A stretch of DNA of 17,951 nt from DASPWV01 sp046727855 (GCA_046727855.1 JBKPDL010000072.1:1-17951), one strand, 5' to 3'; shown: positions 1-6,898, counted from the first letter of the stretch. The notes: generated by a model not told the origin, from the letters alone. Numbers and translations are program-made.

Positions 1-43
1 CTTGGCTAGTTCTTGTTGTTGGCTTGGCGCGCTCCGCGCGCCG

Positions 44-105
44 TAGACCGTTATGCGGGTCCACAACGCGTACAAAATTCACGTCTGTGCCCGCATAACG
101 GTCTA
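44..105. repeat. 16-bp perfect inverted repeat, 30-nt loop
   Basis: The arm TAGACCGTTATGCGGG at 44-59 is exactly complementary to 90-105, with a 30-nt spacer. A separate small GC hairpin lies just upstream (26-32 with 36-42, loop of 3). The right arm shares 101-105 with the attC-like stem at 101-186, so the two folds exclude each other in single-stranded DNA or RNA. The hexamer AGACCG or its complement occurs at 45-50, 99-104, 121-126 and 161-166, alternating in orientation. Possible roles are a recombination-site remnant, a terminator of something left of the window (no T-tract is present), or a palindromic repeat. Confidence 0.75.
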
Positions 106-186
106 ACGAGGCCTAGTCTCAGACCGACCGACATGTCGGCACAGATCCCAACATGCTCGACGGTCTAAGGCAGGGCCTCGTTAGGT
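101..186. other. attC-like integron recombination site (candidate)
   Basis: The segment starts GTCTAAC (101-107) and ends GTTAGGT (180-186), matching the attC R'' (RYYYAAC) and R' (GTTRRRY) consensus. Bases 101-126 pair with 161-186 over 26 positions with two mismatches (115/172, 120/167) and four G-T wobbles. The loop is 34 nt and contains the 12-bp palindrome at 128-139. The length of 86 bp is within the attC range. The ATG of the TPR gene begins 3 nt after the site, a spacing typical of cassette genes. Against the call, the stem lacks a clear unpaired central spacer or extrahelical bases, no second attC follows the TPR gene, and no integrase is in the window. Because the R boxes are symmetrical, orientation cannot be decided here. 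Confidence 0.4.
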
Positions 187-189
187 ATT

Positions 190-1803
190 ATGTCCAGCAT
201 GGGGTGTTGTCGCCGCCTTTCCGCGCTGGTTCTTTTTTCCATTCTCCTCTTTTCCGCATTTGCATCCGCCCAGTCTGATGTGCCCGATCCCGGGCCGCTG
301 CCGAAGTACGTGAGTGAGCCAATCACGCTCTACAAATCCGGTCTCGGCACGTTCTCACGAATAATCTCCACGTCGAATCCGGAAGCGCAGGCCTTTTTCG
401 ATCAGGGCTTCCAGATGATGTATTCGTTCGCGGAGCTCGACGCCGTGCGCTCGTTCCGCGAAGCGTGGAAGCGCGATCCGGACTGCGCGATGTGTTATTG
501 GGGCGAGGGCTGGGCCTGGGGGTCCTATCTCAACGGCCCGATGTCCGCCGAACACGCGCCGTTTGCCTATGCCGCCATGAATAAGGCGGTTGCGCTCAAG
601 AACAAGGCGACTACCAAGGAGCGCGCGTTCATCGAGGCGCTCACGTTTCGCTATGTCAAGGATTTCGACGCTGAGAAACGCGTCGACCAGGATCGTGCGT
701 ACGCCGAAGCGATGGGAAAGGTATACGAGCAGTATCCCGACGATCTCGACGCCGGCACGCTCTACGCCGATGCGCTCTTCCTGCTCGAGCCCCGCCGCGG
801 TACGCGCGATGTGAACGCGCCGAACATCAAGAAGCTGCATGCGGTGCTCGAAAGCGTCCTCGCGAAAGACGCGAAGCATCCCGGCGCGTGTCATCTTTAC
901 GTCCACGCAACCGAGTCCACGGTGCGGCCCGAGCTGGCCGAAGCGTGCGCGCAGTTCCTCGGCAAGACCATCCCGGGTGCCAGCCACATCAACCATATGC
1001 CGTCGCACACATTCAACGAGGTCGGCCGCTGGGGCGACTCGGTGCGCGCCAATCTCGAGGCCTGGCACTCCGATCAAAAGGCCGACATCGGCGAGGGCTT
1101 TGCCATCTACCCCGATCACAACCTTCACATGCTGCTTTACGCCGCATCCATGGATGGCCAGGGTGCCATCGCGATCCAGGCCGGCAAGGACTACGCCAAG
1201 CGCACGAGCGACACCATGTACCACGTGCTGACGCTGATTCGCTTCGGGCGCTTCGACGAGGTGCTGGAGGTGAGCAAACGCCCCGAGCGTCCCATTCCAG
1301 GTGCGGCATGGGATTTCGCACAGGGCTACGCCTATCTTCGAACCGGACAACCCGATTTCGCGAAGGTTTATCTCGCGCGCGTGCAGAAGACTGCCGACAC
1401 GACGGAAGCGGAATTCCGCGATCACCCCGCCAAGCGGCTGCTCGGTATATTGATTGGCATTCTCGAAGGAGAAATCGCACGCGAGGCGAAAGATTTGCCC
1501 GCGGCGATTACCGCCTTCGAACGCGCCGCCACGGCAGACGACGAGCTCGAGTACGACGAGCCGGAACCGCTGCCGTTTCCGGCCCGACACTGGTTGGGCG
1601 CCGCGCTCCTCGAGGCCGGCCGCTACGCGGATGCTGAGCGTGTCTATCGTGAGGACCTGAAGGATCATCCGCACAACGGATGGTCGCTCGTGGGATTGCA
1701 GCAGGCGTTGAAGGCGCAGCAGAAGACGACTACCGAGGTCGATGCCGATCTCGCCGCGAGCTGGTCACGATCCGACACGTGGATTCGCGCGTCCAGATTC
1801 TGA
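190..1803 (+). CDS. Exported tetratricopeptide-repeat (TPR) protein
   Basis: The 537-residue product has an N-terminal signal peptide (hydrophobic run at about 11-27, ending near ASAQ), so it should act outside the cytoplasm. TPR-like helical pairs are spread through the chain, for example FFDQGFQMMYSFAELDAVRS with a following REAW near residues 58-80, and a C-terminal unit reading AGRYADAERVYREDLKDHP. A conserved-looking central segment, HLYVHATE followed by HINHMPSHTF, recalls a widespread bacterial TPR family of unknown function. Histidines and two cysteines (CAMC, about residue 97) could bind metal or heme, but this is speculative. No strong ribosome-binding site precedes the ATG at 190, and an in-frame ATG at 199 is an alternative start. 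The gene converges with the next one, 9 bp between stops. Its function is unknown. Confidence 0.85.
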   Translation: MSSMGCCRRLSALVLFSILLFSAFASAQSDVPDPGPLPKYVSEPITLYKSGLGTFSRIISTSNPEAQAFFDQGFQMMYSFAELDAVRSFREAWKRDPDCAMCYWGEGWAWGSYLNGPMSAEHAPFAYAAMNKAVALKNKATTKERAFIEALTFRYVKDFDAEKRVDQDRAYAEAMGKVYEQYPDDLDAGTLYADALFLLEPRRGTRDVNAPNIKKLHAVLESVLAKDAKHPGACHLYVHATESTVRPELAEACAQFLGKTIPGASHINHMPSHTFNEVGRWGDSVRANLEAWHSDQKADIGEGFAIYPDHNLHMLLYAASMDGQGAIAIQAGKDYAKRTSDTMYHVLTLIRFGRFDEVLEVSKRPERPIPGAAWDFAQGYAYLRTGQPDFAKVYLARVQKTADTTEAEFRDHPAKRLLGILIGILEGEIAREAKDLPAAITAFERAATADDELEYDEPEPLPFPARHWLGAALLEAGRYADAERVYREDLKDHPHNGWSLVGLQQALKAQQKTTTEVDADLAASWSRSDTWIRASRF

Positions 1804-1812
1804 GCGCGCGCG

Positions 1813-2394
1813 CTACAGGTCGTCGGGCTGATCGACGTCGTACCATGGCTCGATGAGGGCGACGTCGAGGCCCGCGCGGGCGGCAGCTGCAAGCGTTTGC
1901 GTCAGCACTCGCGGCGTGCCCCAGTCGATGCCGCTGAAGATCGCCGGCTGGGGCCGGCGCATGCCAATCAGGTAGTAGCCGCCGTCCTCGGCGGGACCGA
2001 GCACCAGGTCGCGGCCTGCCTCGAGCTCGACGAACGCCGCCTCGACGTGAGCGGGCGGCAGGTTCGGCAAATCCGATCCAATCAATACGACGTGCGTTGC
2101 GCCGGCGGCAAGCCTGTCGTTAATTGCCGCGTGCATACGCGAGCCGAGATCTGTGCCTTGCTGCGCGATCAACGTCACGACCTGTGAGTCGAAGAGCGCT
2201 GCCACCTCGTCGCGTGCGTGCTCGGGCGTGAATGCGACGGCGATGGTCGCGTGCGCGTGGTGAATGGACGTGAACGTGTCGATGAGCAACCGGTGCCGCA
2301 GCGCCACCGCCGCGTCAGGTGCGAGATGCGCCGTGAGTCGGGTTTTGCCCGGAGCGGATGGCGCGCGCCCGAAGAGAATGAGCGATCGATGCAT
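1813..2394 (-). CDS. TIGR04282-type transferase (DUF2064, rSAM/selenodomain-associated 1)
   Basis: This 193-residue cytoplasmic protein has the nucleotidyltransferase-like fold of the CofC/GT-A-related TIGR04282 family. The N-terminal motif MHRSLILFGRAPSAPGKTRL is the nucleotide-binding start; GSDLP lies at 106-110 and GPAEDGGYYLIG at about 133-144. The ATG at 2394 was chosen because that family motif begins there; a longer reading to 2454 adds 20 unconvincing residues. With this start the gene overlaps the end of msrQ by 80 bp, so it is probably translated from the same mRNA. It is the last gene of the four-gene minus-strand operon whose first gene is the companion family TIGR04283. The substrate is unknown; the family is proposed to transfer a sugar or nucleotide in a pathway involving a radical SAM/selenodomain enzyme. 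Confidence 0.85.
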   Translation of the reverse strand: MHRSLILFGRAPSAPGKTRLTAHLAPDAAVALRHRLLIDTFTSIHHAHATIAVAFTPEHARDEVAALFDSQVVTLIAQQGTDLGSRMHAAINDRLAAGATHVVLIGSDLPNLPPAHVEAAFVELEAGRDLVLGPAEDGGYYLIGMRRPQPAIFSGIDWGTPRVLTQTLAAAARAGLDVALIEPWYDVDQPDDL

Positions 2395-2989
2395 TTCGTT
2401 TCGCCATCGCGCGCCAGATCCGTACCGCCAGCAAGGCCGCGACAACCATCGCATAGTATCTGGGAAAGGTCGTATCCAGCTTCACTTTCCACCAGTAGTG
2501 GATCACGGCGAGCGTCGCCGATACGTAGACCAGGCGATGGAGCAGGTTCCAGCGATAGCCTCCAAGGCGGCGAATCCATCCCTTCGTCGAGGTGAGCGCG
2601 AGCGGAATCAACAACACGAAGGCGCTGAACCCCATCGTGATGTACGGACGCTTCATCACGTCTTCCCACAACCCGTCGAACACCAACGAATGATCGAGGA
2701 TGAAGTAGGTCATGAAGTGCAGCGAGCCGTAGAAAAACGCGAACAGCCCGATCATGCGCCGGAAGAGAATGACTACGTTGAGGCCGGTCAACCAGCGTAC
2801 GGGGGTGATCGCAACCGTCAGGACGAGCAGACGCAGCGTCCAGATGCCTGTCGTATTGGTAATCATCTCGACGGGATTGGCGCCGAGATCGCCCCAGAAC
2901 GCGCGGTAGACAAGCTGAGCGAAGGGAGCGAGGCAGGCCAGGAACACGGCGGGCTTGACTACCCGCCGCGCCCATTGCGTTTGCGTCAT
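2315..2989 (-). CDS. msrQ: MsrQ, heme membrane subunit of methionine sulfoxide reductase
   Basis: This 224-residue integral membrane protein of the ferric-reductase-like family passes electrons from the respiratory chain to MsrP. About six hydrophobic helices are visible. Family-typical segments include NTTGIWTLRLLVLTVAITP, then PVRWLTG, RRMIGLFAFFYGSLHFMTYF with a candidate heme histidine, GGYRWNLLHRLVYVSATLAV and HYWWKVK. The ATG shares one base with the msrP stop (TGATG), indicating translational coupling. The C-terminal tail after the last helix (from about KRNASIAH) is hydrophilic and overlaps the next gene by 80 bp; that extension looks longer than needed for the family. MsrPQ repairs oxidised methionines in periplasmic proteins. 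Confidence 0.95.
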   Translation of the reverse strand: MTQTQWARRVVKPAVFLACLAPFAQLVYRAFWGDLGANPVEMITNTTGIWTLRLLVLTVAITPVRWLTGLNVVILFRRMIGLFAFFYGSLHFMTYFILDHSLVFDGLWEDVMKRPYITMGFSAFVLLIPLALTSTKGWIRRLGGYRWNLLHRLVYVSATLAVIHYWWKVKLDTTFPRYYAMVVAALLAVRIWRAMAKRNASIAHSLRARAIRSGQNPTHGASRT

Positions 2990-3963
2990 CAGTAATACTT
3001 GCGCAAATCCATCCCGGCGTAGAGCGACGCCACTTGATCGGCGTAGCCGTTGAACGGCAGCGTCTTGCGGCGGAAGAACTCGCCGAGCCGCCGCTCCGTC
3101 TTCTGCGTCCAGCGCGGATGATCGACGTCAGGATTGACGTTGGCATAGAAGCCGTACTCGTCGGCGCGCGTCTGCTGCCAGGTGTTGAGCGGCTGATCGC
3201 CCTGGAACCTGACGCGCACGATCGACTTGATCCCTTTGAAGCCGTACTTCCACGGCACCACGAGACGAATCGGCGCGCCGTTCTGGTTCGGCAGCACTTC
3301 GCCGTAGAGCCCGACGGCAAGGATCGCAAGCGGATGCATGGCTTCGTCCATCCGCAACCCCTCGACGTACGGCCAGCGCAGGAGCGGCTCGGTTTGTCCC
3401 GGCATCTGCTTCATGTCGAGCAGGGTCGTGAATTTCACGTACTTCGCCTTTGCGGTGGGCTCGAAGCGCTTGACGAAGTCGGCGAGTGGGAAGCCGATCC
3501 ACGGAACCACGATCGACCACGCTTCGACGCAGCGCAGGCGATAGATGCGCTCCTCGAGCGGGAACCACTTCATGATGTCTTCAATGTCGTAGGTACCGGG
3601 CTTTGCGCAGTCGCCCTCGACCACGATCGACCACGGTCGCGGCCGCAGCGATCCCGAGTAACGAGCAGGATCTTCCTTGTCGAGACCGAACTCGTAGAAG
3701 TTGTTATAGGTGGTGACGTCCTTGTACGAGTTGAGTTTCTCGTCGGTGCTCAGCGGGCTCTTCTTGACGTTGGGGAGCTTCTGCGCGTTGGGATTCTGCG
3801 CCAGAGCTTCCTCACCACTGGTCAGGACGCCGCCGATCGCGCCCGCAGCCGAAACGGCAAGTGCGGTGTTGCCGGCCACTTTGAGGAACTCGCGCCGGCG
3901 CATGTAGATGTCGCGCGGTGTGACGTCGGACTCGCGAAGGTCAGGCGCGTTTTTGATCAGCAT
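2989..3963 (-). CDS. msrP: MsrP, periplasmic molybdopterin methionine sulfoxide reductase
   Basis: This 324-residue molybdenum-cofactor enzyme reduces methionine sulfoxide in periplasmic proteins. The ATG at 3963 gives the classic start MLIKNAPDLRESDVTPRDIY followed by the Tat signal RRREFLKVAG (about residues 22-31); an upstream TTG would add seven residues. After cleavage near ALAQ, sulfite-oxidase-fold segments follow: SGSLRPRPWSIVVEG, then YRLRCVEAWS with C145 as the expected Mo ligand, PWIGFPLADFVK, PNQNGAPIRLVVPWKYGFKG and, at the C-terminus, NPDVDHPRWTQ. Length matches the family. It is followed directly by msrQ (one-base overlap) and preceded by the TIGR04283 gene 30 bp away across a strong hairpin. 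Confidence 0.96.
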   Translation of the reverse strand: MLIKNAPDLRESDVTPRDIYMRRREFLKVAGNTALAVSAAGAIGGVLTSGEEALAQNPNAQKLPNVKKSPLSTDEKLNSYKDVTTYNNFYEFGLDKEDPARYSGSLRPRPWSIVVEGDCAKPGTYDIEDIMKWFPLEERIYRLRCVEAWSIVVPWIGFPLADFVKRFEPTAKAKYVKFTTLLDMKQMPGQTEPLLRWPYVEGLRMDEAMHPLAILAVGLYGEVLPNQNGAPIRLVVPWKYGFKGIKSIVRVRFQGDQPLNTWQQTRADEYGFYANVNPDVDHPRWTQKTERRLGEFFRRKTLPFNGYADQVASLYAGMDLRKYY

Positions 3964-3974
3964 AGGGACCTGCC

Positions 3975-3992
3975 CGCGGGCCAAGGCCCGCG
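3975..3992 (-). repeat. Intergenic GC-rich hairpin with CUUG tetraloop
   Basis: An 8-bp perfect inverted repeat (3975-3982 with 3985-3992) lies immediately after the TAG stop of the glycosyltransferase (3994-3996) and before msrP. On the minus-strand transcript it folds as a seven-pair stem closed by a CUUG loop, a particularly stable tetraloop. There is no T-tract. It could stabilise the upstream message end, partly attenuate msrPQ, or be a copy of a genome-wide palindromic repeat. Confidence 0.6.
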
Positions 3993-3993
3993 C

Positions 3994-4668
3994 CTACGTA
4001 CGATGATACCGCCTGGACAGCCACTCCGGGGAAACGCCAACTGAGTAAAGCGTCAAAAACGTGAGGTTCAGCGCACTTCGCCGCCACCAGCCGTCCCGTT
4101 GCCACCGACGGGCCGATGTCACCACTTGCAACCCTAGATGCCGCAGCTCGCCCTGGGCTTTCAACCGCCGCACAAACTCGACATCTTCCATCAGCGGGAT
4201 GTTGGCAAAGCCGCCCATGCGTTCGAAGACGGAGCGCCGGACGAAAATGCCCTGGTCACCGTAAGGAAGATTGAACAAGCGCACGCGCCAGCGCACGCCC
4301 GTCTCGATGATGCGCGCTTGCCACTGGTCGGAATCGAGGCGAAAGGCGAAACTTCCTCCTACGGCGGTGCCCGATCGATCGAGCAAACGAAAGCTGTCCA
4401 GCCACCCATCCGGCAGCTGGCTGTCGGCGTGCAGGAACCACAGCCACCGTCCGCGCGCGCGCGCCGCGCCCGCGTTCAACTGCGGGCCGCGACCAGCGGT
4501 CGTGTCAACCCACTGAACGTCTGCGCGAGCTGCACGAAGAGCGTGCGTATCACCGTCTCCTGCAATCGACACGATGATCTCGACATCGTCCTGAGGCGGC
4601 AACTGCTGAAGCACTTGCGCGAGCGCTTCGTCCCCGGCGACTACCGGAACGACGACTGAAACCAGCAT
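3994..4668 (-). CDS. TIGR04283-type family 2 glycosyltransferase (rSAM/selenodomain-associated 2)
   Basis: This 224-residue GT-A glycosyltransferase begins MLVSVVVPVVAGDEALAQVL at the ATG at 4668, where the family fold starts; the reading frame is open another 110 codons upstream but that part is low-complexity and arginine-rich, so it was excluded. Visible motifs are AGRGPQLNAGA (about 58-68), the DxD-like LHADSQLP with D82, PYGDQGIFVRRSVFERMGGF and the acceptor-side IPLMEDVEF. The length is normal for the family. It heads the minus-strand operon with msrP, msrQ and a TIGR04282 member, and diverges from the histidine-kinase-like gene with 23 bp between starts, so its promoter must lie inside that neighbour. 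The acceptor is unknown. Confidence 0.88.
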   Translation of the reverse strand: MLVSVVVPVVAGDEALAQVLQQLPPQDDVEIIVSIAGDGDTHALRAARADVQWVDTTAGRGPQLNAGAARARGRWLWFLHADSQLPDGWLDSFRLLDRSGTAVGGSFAFRLDSDQWQARIIETGVRWRVRLFNLPYGDQGIFVRRSVFERMGGFANIPLMEDVEFVRRLKAQGELRHLGLQVVTSARRWQRDGWWRRSALNLTFLTLYSVGVSPEWLSRRYHRT

Positions 4669-4691
4669 CGAATCTGCAGTACCGTAACACC

Positions 4692-5354
4692 ATGGCGGAC
4701 GAGTCGCTGCGGGTGCTGTCGCTGCTCGCGCACGAGTTGCGTGGTCCGCTGGGAGTGATCCGCGGCTACTTGCGGCTGATCGATCAAACGAGCGTCGAGC
4801 TGTCGGAGCGTTCGCGTGAGAGCATCGCGGCGGCGCTGCGCGCGAGCGATCGCATGTCGAATGTCCTCGACCAGGCCAGTTTGCTCGCGCATCTCCAGAT
4901 CGGCGATGTGCGGCTCGAGTACAAACGCGTGGCGTTGTCCACGCTCGTGCACGCCGCCATTCATGGTGCAACGCTACCGCAGTATACGTCGGTGACACTT
5001 GCGGCCCGGCCGCTGCCGGCGGTCAGCGTCGAGGCCGACGAAGCGCGCCTGCGGACAGCGCTTGCTACGTTCGTCGAAGCTGTCGCGCGCGCGCAGAGCA
5101 GCCGCGTGATCGTCGAGATCGCGGCGCGATCCACGCGGCTGGCTGGAAAAGCCGCGGTGCGGCTGCGTATCGGGCCGCGCACGCTGGCCGGCGTCGATCC
5201 TGCCGAAACCAAACTCGATCTGCGCCGCGGCGGGTTCGGTTTGCTGGTGCCGATTGCGGCCTTCATCGTCGACGCTCATGGCGGTCGGGTCCGCGAGCTG
5301 CGGCACGGTGAGCGCAGCGTCGGTGTTTTGGTGTCGCTGCCGGTGGTTCCGTAA
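4692..5354 (+). CDS. Stand-alone histidine-kinase-like protein with degenerate ATPase domain
   Basis: This 220-residue soluble protein opens directly with a HisKA dimerisation segment: LLAHELRGPLGVIRGYLRLI (H14 in the position of the phosphoacceptor), then a second helix through DRMSNVLDQASLLAHL. The following part aligns in outline with a HATPase_c domain but lacks the N-box asparagine (ALATFVEAVARA instead) and the DxGxG box. It ends with a recognisable GGFGLLVPIAAFIVDAHGGRV followed by VLVSLPV, the usual last strands of a kinase. No sensor, transmembrane or receiver domain is present and no response regulator is adjacent. It may be a phosphotransfer or scaffold protein rather than an active kinase. 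No clear ribosome-binding site precedes the ATG. Confidence 0.75.
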   Translation: MADESLRVLSLLAHELRGPLGVIRGYLRLIDQTSVELSERSRESIAAALRASDRMSNVLDQASLLAHLQIGDVRLEYKRVALSTLVHAAIHGATLPQYTSVTLAARPLPAVSVEADEARLRTALATFVEAVARAQSSRVIVEIAARSTRLAGKAAVRLRIGPRTLAGVDPAETKLDLRRGGFGLLVPIAAFIVDAHGGRVRELRHGERSVGVLVSLPVVP

Positions 5355-5691
5355 AAGGGCCTGCGCCATTCGCTGCATTCGACGACAACGTGGGCAATTG
5401 CTTCGATCTCGGTTTCCCTGAGCGCAGCTTATTCGGCGCACCTCGTGACAAAGTACGCGGGCCGTGCGATCTTTGTCTGCACTTGTAAGTAACGGGCAGG
5501 CCCCTTTGCGAATGTTCCGCTCGAGTCTCGTTACCGGCGCACGGCGTATTGGTCGCAGGAAAGCCTTCCACCAACGTGGGTTCAACCCACCGTCGCGGCG
5601 CTGCGCCCGTCCCTTGTTGGCGTGGCGTTCGCTCTCGGCGCCGCGGTCATGATTTTCGCCACTGGCCGGCAATCATTAAAGGCGACCGCGC
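5355..5691 (+). other. 337-bp stretch without a convincing gene; possible decayed membrane-protein tail
   Basis: No RNA gene was recognised here. In the frame of the preceding kinase-like gene, the sequence after its TAA is open for 45 codons, meets TAA at 5490-5492, then is open for 70 codons until TGA at 5703-5705, 14 bases into the PilT-like gene. The last 70 codons would encode a hydrophobic helix (LVGVAFALGAAVMIFATG) followed by a basic tail. Neither stretch has a plausible start codon near its beginning, so this is more likely a gene remnant or chance open frame than an intact gene. Local features include a short hairpin GTGGG-TTCAA-CCCAC at 5576-5590 and a long-range complement between about 5354-5364 and 5496-5507. 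AAAGG at 5678-5682 could serve as ribosome-binding site for the ATG at 5692. Confidence 0.35.
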
Positions 5692-6837
5692 ATGCCGAGA
5701 AATGACGACATCAACGACGACATCGACGCACTGATCACCGAGCTCAATGCCTCAGCGCCAAGCGGCCGGGTGGGTGACGGCGTGCTCCGCGTCGAGACGC
5801 TCCTAACGCACGTGGTCGAGAAGAAAGGCAGCGACCTGCTGCTGGTGGCCGGCAGCCCGCCGGCGATGCGGATCGACGGCGCGATCGTGCGCATGAGCGG
5901 CGCCGCGCTTACCGGCTATGACGTCGAGGAAGTCGTCGTCCCGCTGCTGCCGCGGCATGCGAAGAAGCAGTATCAGGAGACCGGCGTCGCCGACGCGTCG
6001 CTGCGATTGGAGAATCTTGGGCGATTCAGGGTCAACCTTCACCACGAGCGCGGACGGGCGGCGGCGGCGATTCGGGTGCTGCCGCGGCGTGTGCCGAAGC
6101 TCGCGGAGCTCGGACTACCGGCGGAAGTCGAAGCGCTTTCCACGCTCAATCGCGGGCTCGTGATCGTTGGCGGCGCAATCGGCGCCGGTAAGACGACGAC
6201 GCTCGCGGCCATTGTCGATGAGATCAACCGGCGCGACGCGCGCCACATCATCACCGTTGAAGATCCGATCGAATACGAGCACGAACACGGGACGTGTCTC
6301 GTCGAGCACGTCGAGATTGGCGCCGACGCGGCCGATTTTCCTTCGGCCTTACGCGCGGCCGTCCGGCAAGCGCCCGACGTGCTCGTGGTCGGCGAGATGC
6401 GGGATCCGGAATCGATGCGCATCGCGCTCTCGGCGGCGGAAACCGGACATCTCGTGCTCACCAGCCTGCACACCACCGACATCGCGGCAAGCGTCTCGCG
6501 TATCTGCGATTCGTTTCCCAACGAGCGGCAGAACACTATCCGCCAGGAGTTCTCGTTGGCGGTGTCGGCGGTGATGACGCAAACGTTGATTCCGAAAACC
6601 GGCGGCGGACGTGTGCCGGCCGCGGAACTCCTGATGGTGGGCTACGGCGCCCGGCAGCACATTCGCAAGAATGCGCTGCAGCACCTGCATCAGGAGATGT
6701 CGATCACGCGGCGACAGGGGTCGATCACGCTGGAGGATTCGCTCGCGCGGCTGGTGCGGGCCGGGCTGACTGCACGCGCCGAAGCGATGGCGCGGGCGGC
6801 GCATCCAGACGAACTCGAAAGCATTCTGAACGTCTAG
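5692..6837 (+). CDS. PilT-like type IV pilus retraction ATPase family protein
   Basis: This 381-residue hexameric-ATPase family protein resembles PilT/PilU, cytoplasmic motors that depolymerise type IV pili. After about 30 polar residues it has the N-terminal PAS-like domain (LLTHVVEKKGSDLLLVAGSPP, where PilT has GASDLH). Then come Walker A GGAIGAGKTTT (160-170, compared with the usual GPTGSGKSTT), the Asp box HIITVEDPIEYEH, Walker B DVLVVGEMRD and the His box ETGHLVLTSLHT. The C-terminal region reads IRKNALQHLHQEMSITRRQG where PilT has its conserved AIRNLIRE motif. The divergent Walker A, the missing LH after GASD and absence of pilus genes nearby suggest a paralogue rather than the main PilT. 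It was not named for that reason. Confidence 0.85.
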   Translation: MPRNDDINDDIDALITELNASAPSGRVGDGVLRVETLLTHVVEKKGSDLLLVAGSPPAMRIDGAIVRMSGAALTGYDVEEVVVPLLPRHAKKQYQETGVADASLRLENLGRFRVNLHHERGRAAAAIRVLPRRVPKLAELGLPAEVEALSTLNRGLVIVGGAIGAGKTTTLAAIVDEINRRDARHIITVEDPIEYEHEHGTCLVEHVEIGADAADFPSALRAAVRQAPDVLVVGEMRDPESMRIALSAAETGHLVLTSLHTTDIAASVSRICDSFPNERQNTIRQEFSLAVSAVMTQTLIPKTGGGRVPAAELLMVGYGARQHIRKNALQHLHQEMSITRRQGSITLEDSLARLVRAGLTARAEAMARAAHPDELESILNV

Positions 6838-6898
6838 GTTCGCAAGTTCACAACTGCGCAGGTTTGCAGGTCATGGACCTGAGGGTGCGCGCTACGTG
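6838..6898. repeat. Convergent intergenic gap with degenerate GTTCGCA-like repeats and small hairpin
   Basis: Between the convergent PilT-like and fusion-protein genes, bases 6839-6872 consist of imperfect copies of a 7-10 bp unit (GTTCGCA, AGTTCACA, TGCGCAG, GTTTGCAG). CAGGTC-ATG-GACCTG at 6867-6881 can form a 6-bp hairpin. No T-run follows on either strand, so a terminator role is unproven. Confidence 0.4.

Noticed and set aside
355..1674. Long open frame (439 codons) on the minus strand opposite the TPR gene
   Set aside because: The translated product is arginine-rich and without domain motifs, whereas the plus strand shows a signal peptide and TPR units; it is a high-GC shadow frame.
190..1803. 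TPR gene as a mobile gene cassette
   Set aside because: A cassette would need an attC after its stop; only 9 bp separate the stop from the convergent gene and no such site is present.
3034..4044. 336-codon plus-strand frame opposite msrP
   Set aside because: The minus strand encodes an unmistakable Tat-exported MsrP; the plus-strand translation has no recognisable features.
5570..5592. tRNA T-arm-like hairpin with TTCAA loop
   Set aside because: The loop and stem lengths do not fit a T arm and no D arm, anticodon arm or acceptor stem could be built around it.
5511..5600. Cyclic-di-GMP (GEMM) riboswitch upstream of the PilT-like gene
   Set aside because: A GCAGGAAAGCC stretch looked suggestive, but the conserved ACGCAAAGCC core and the GAAA tetraloop with receptor are absent.
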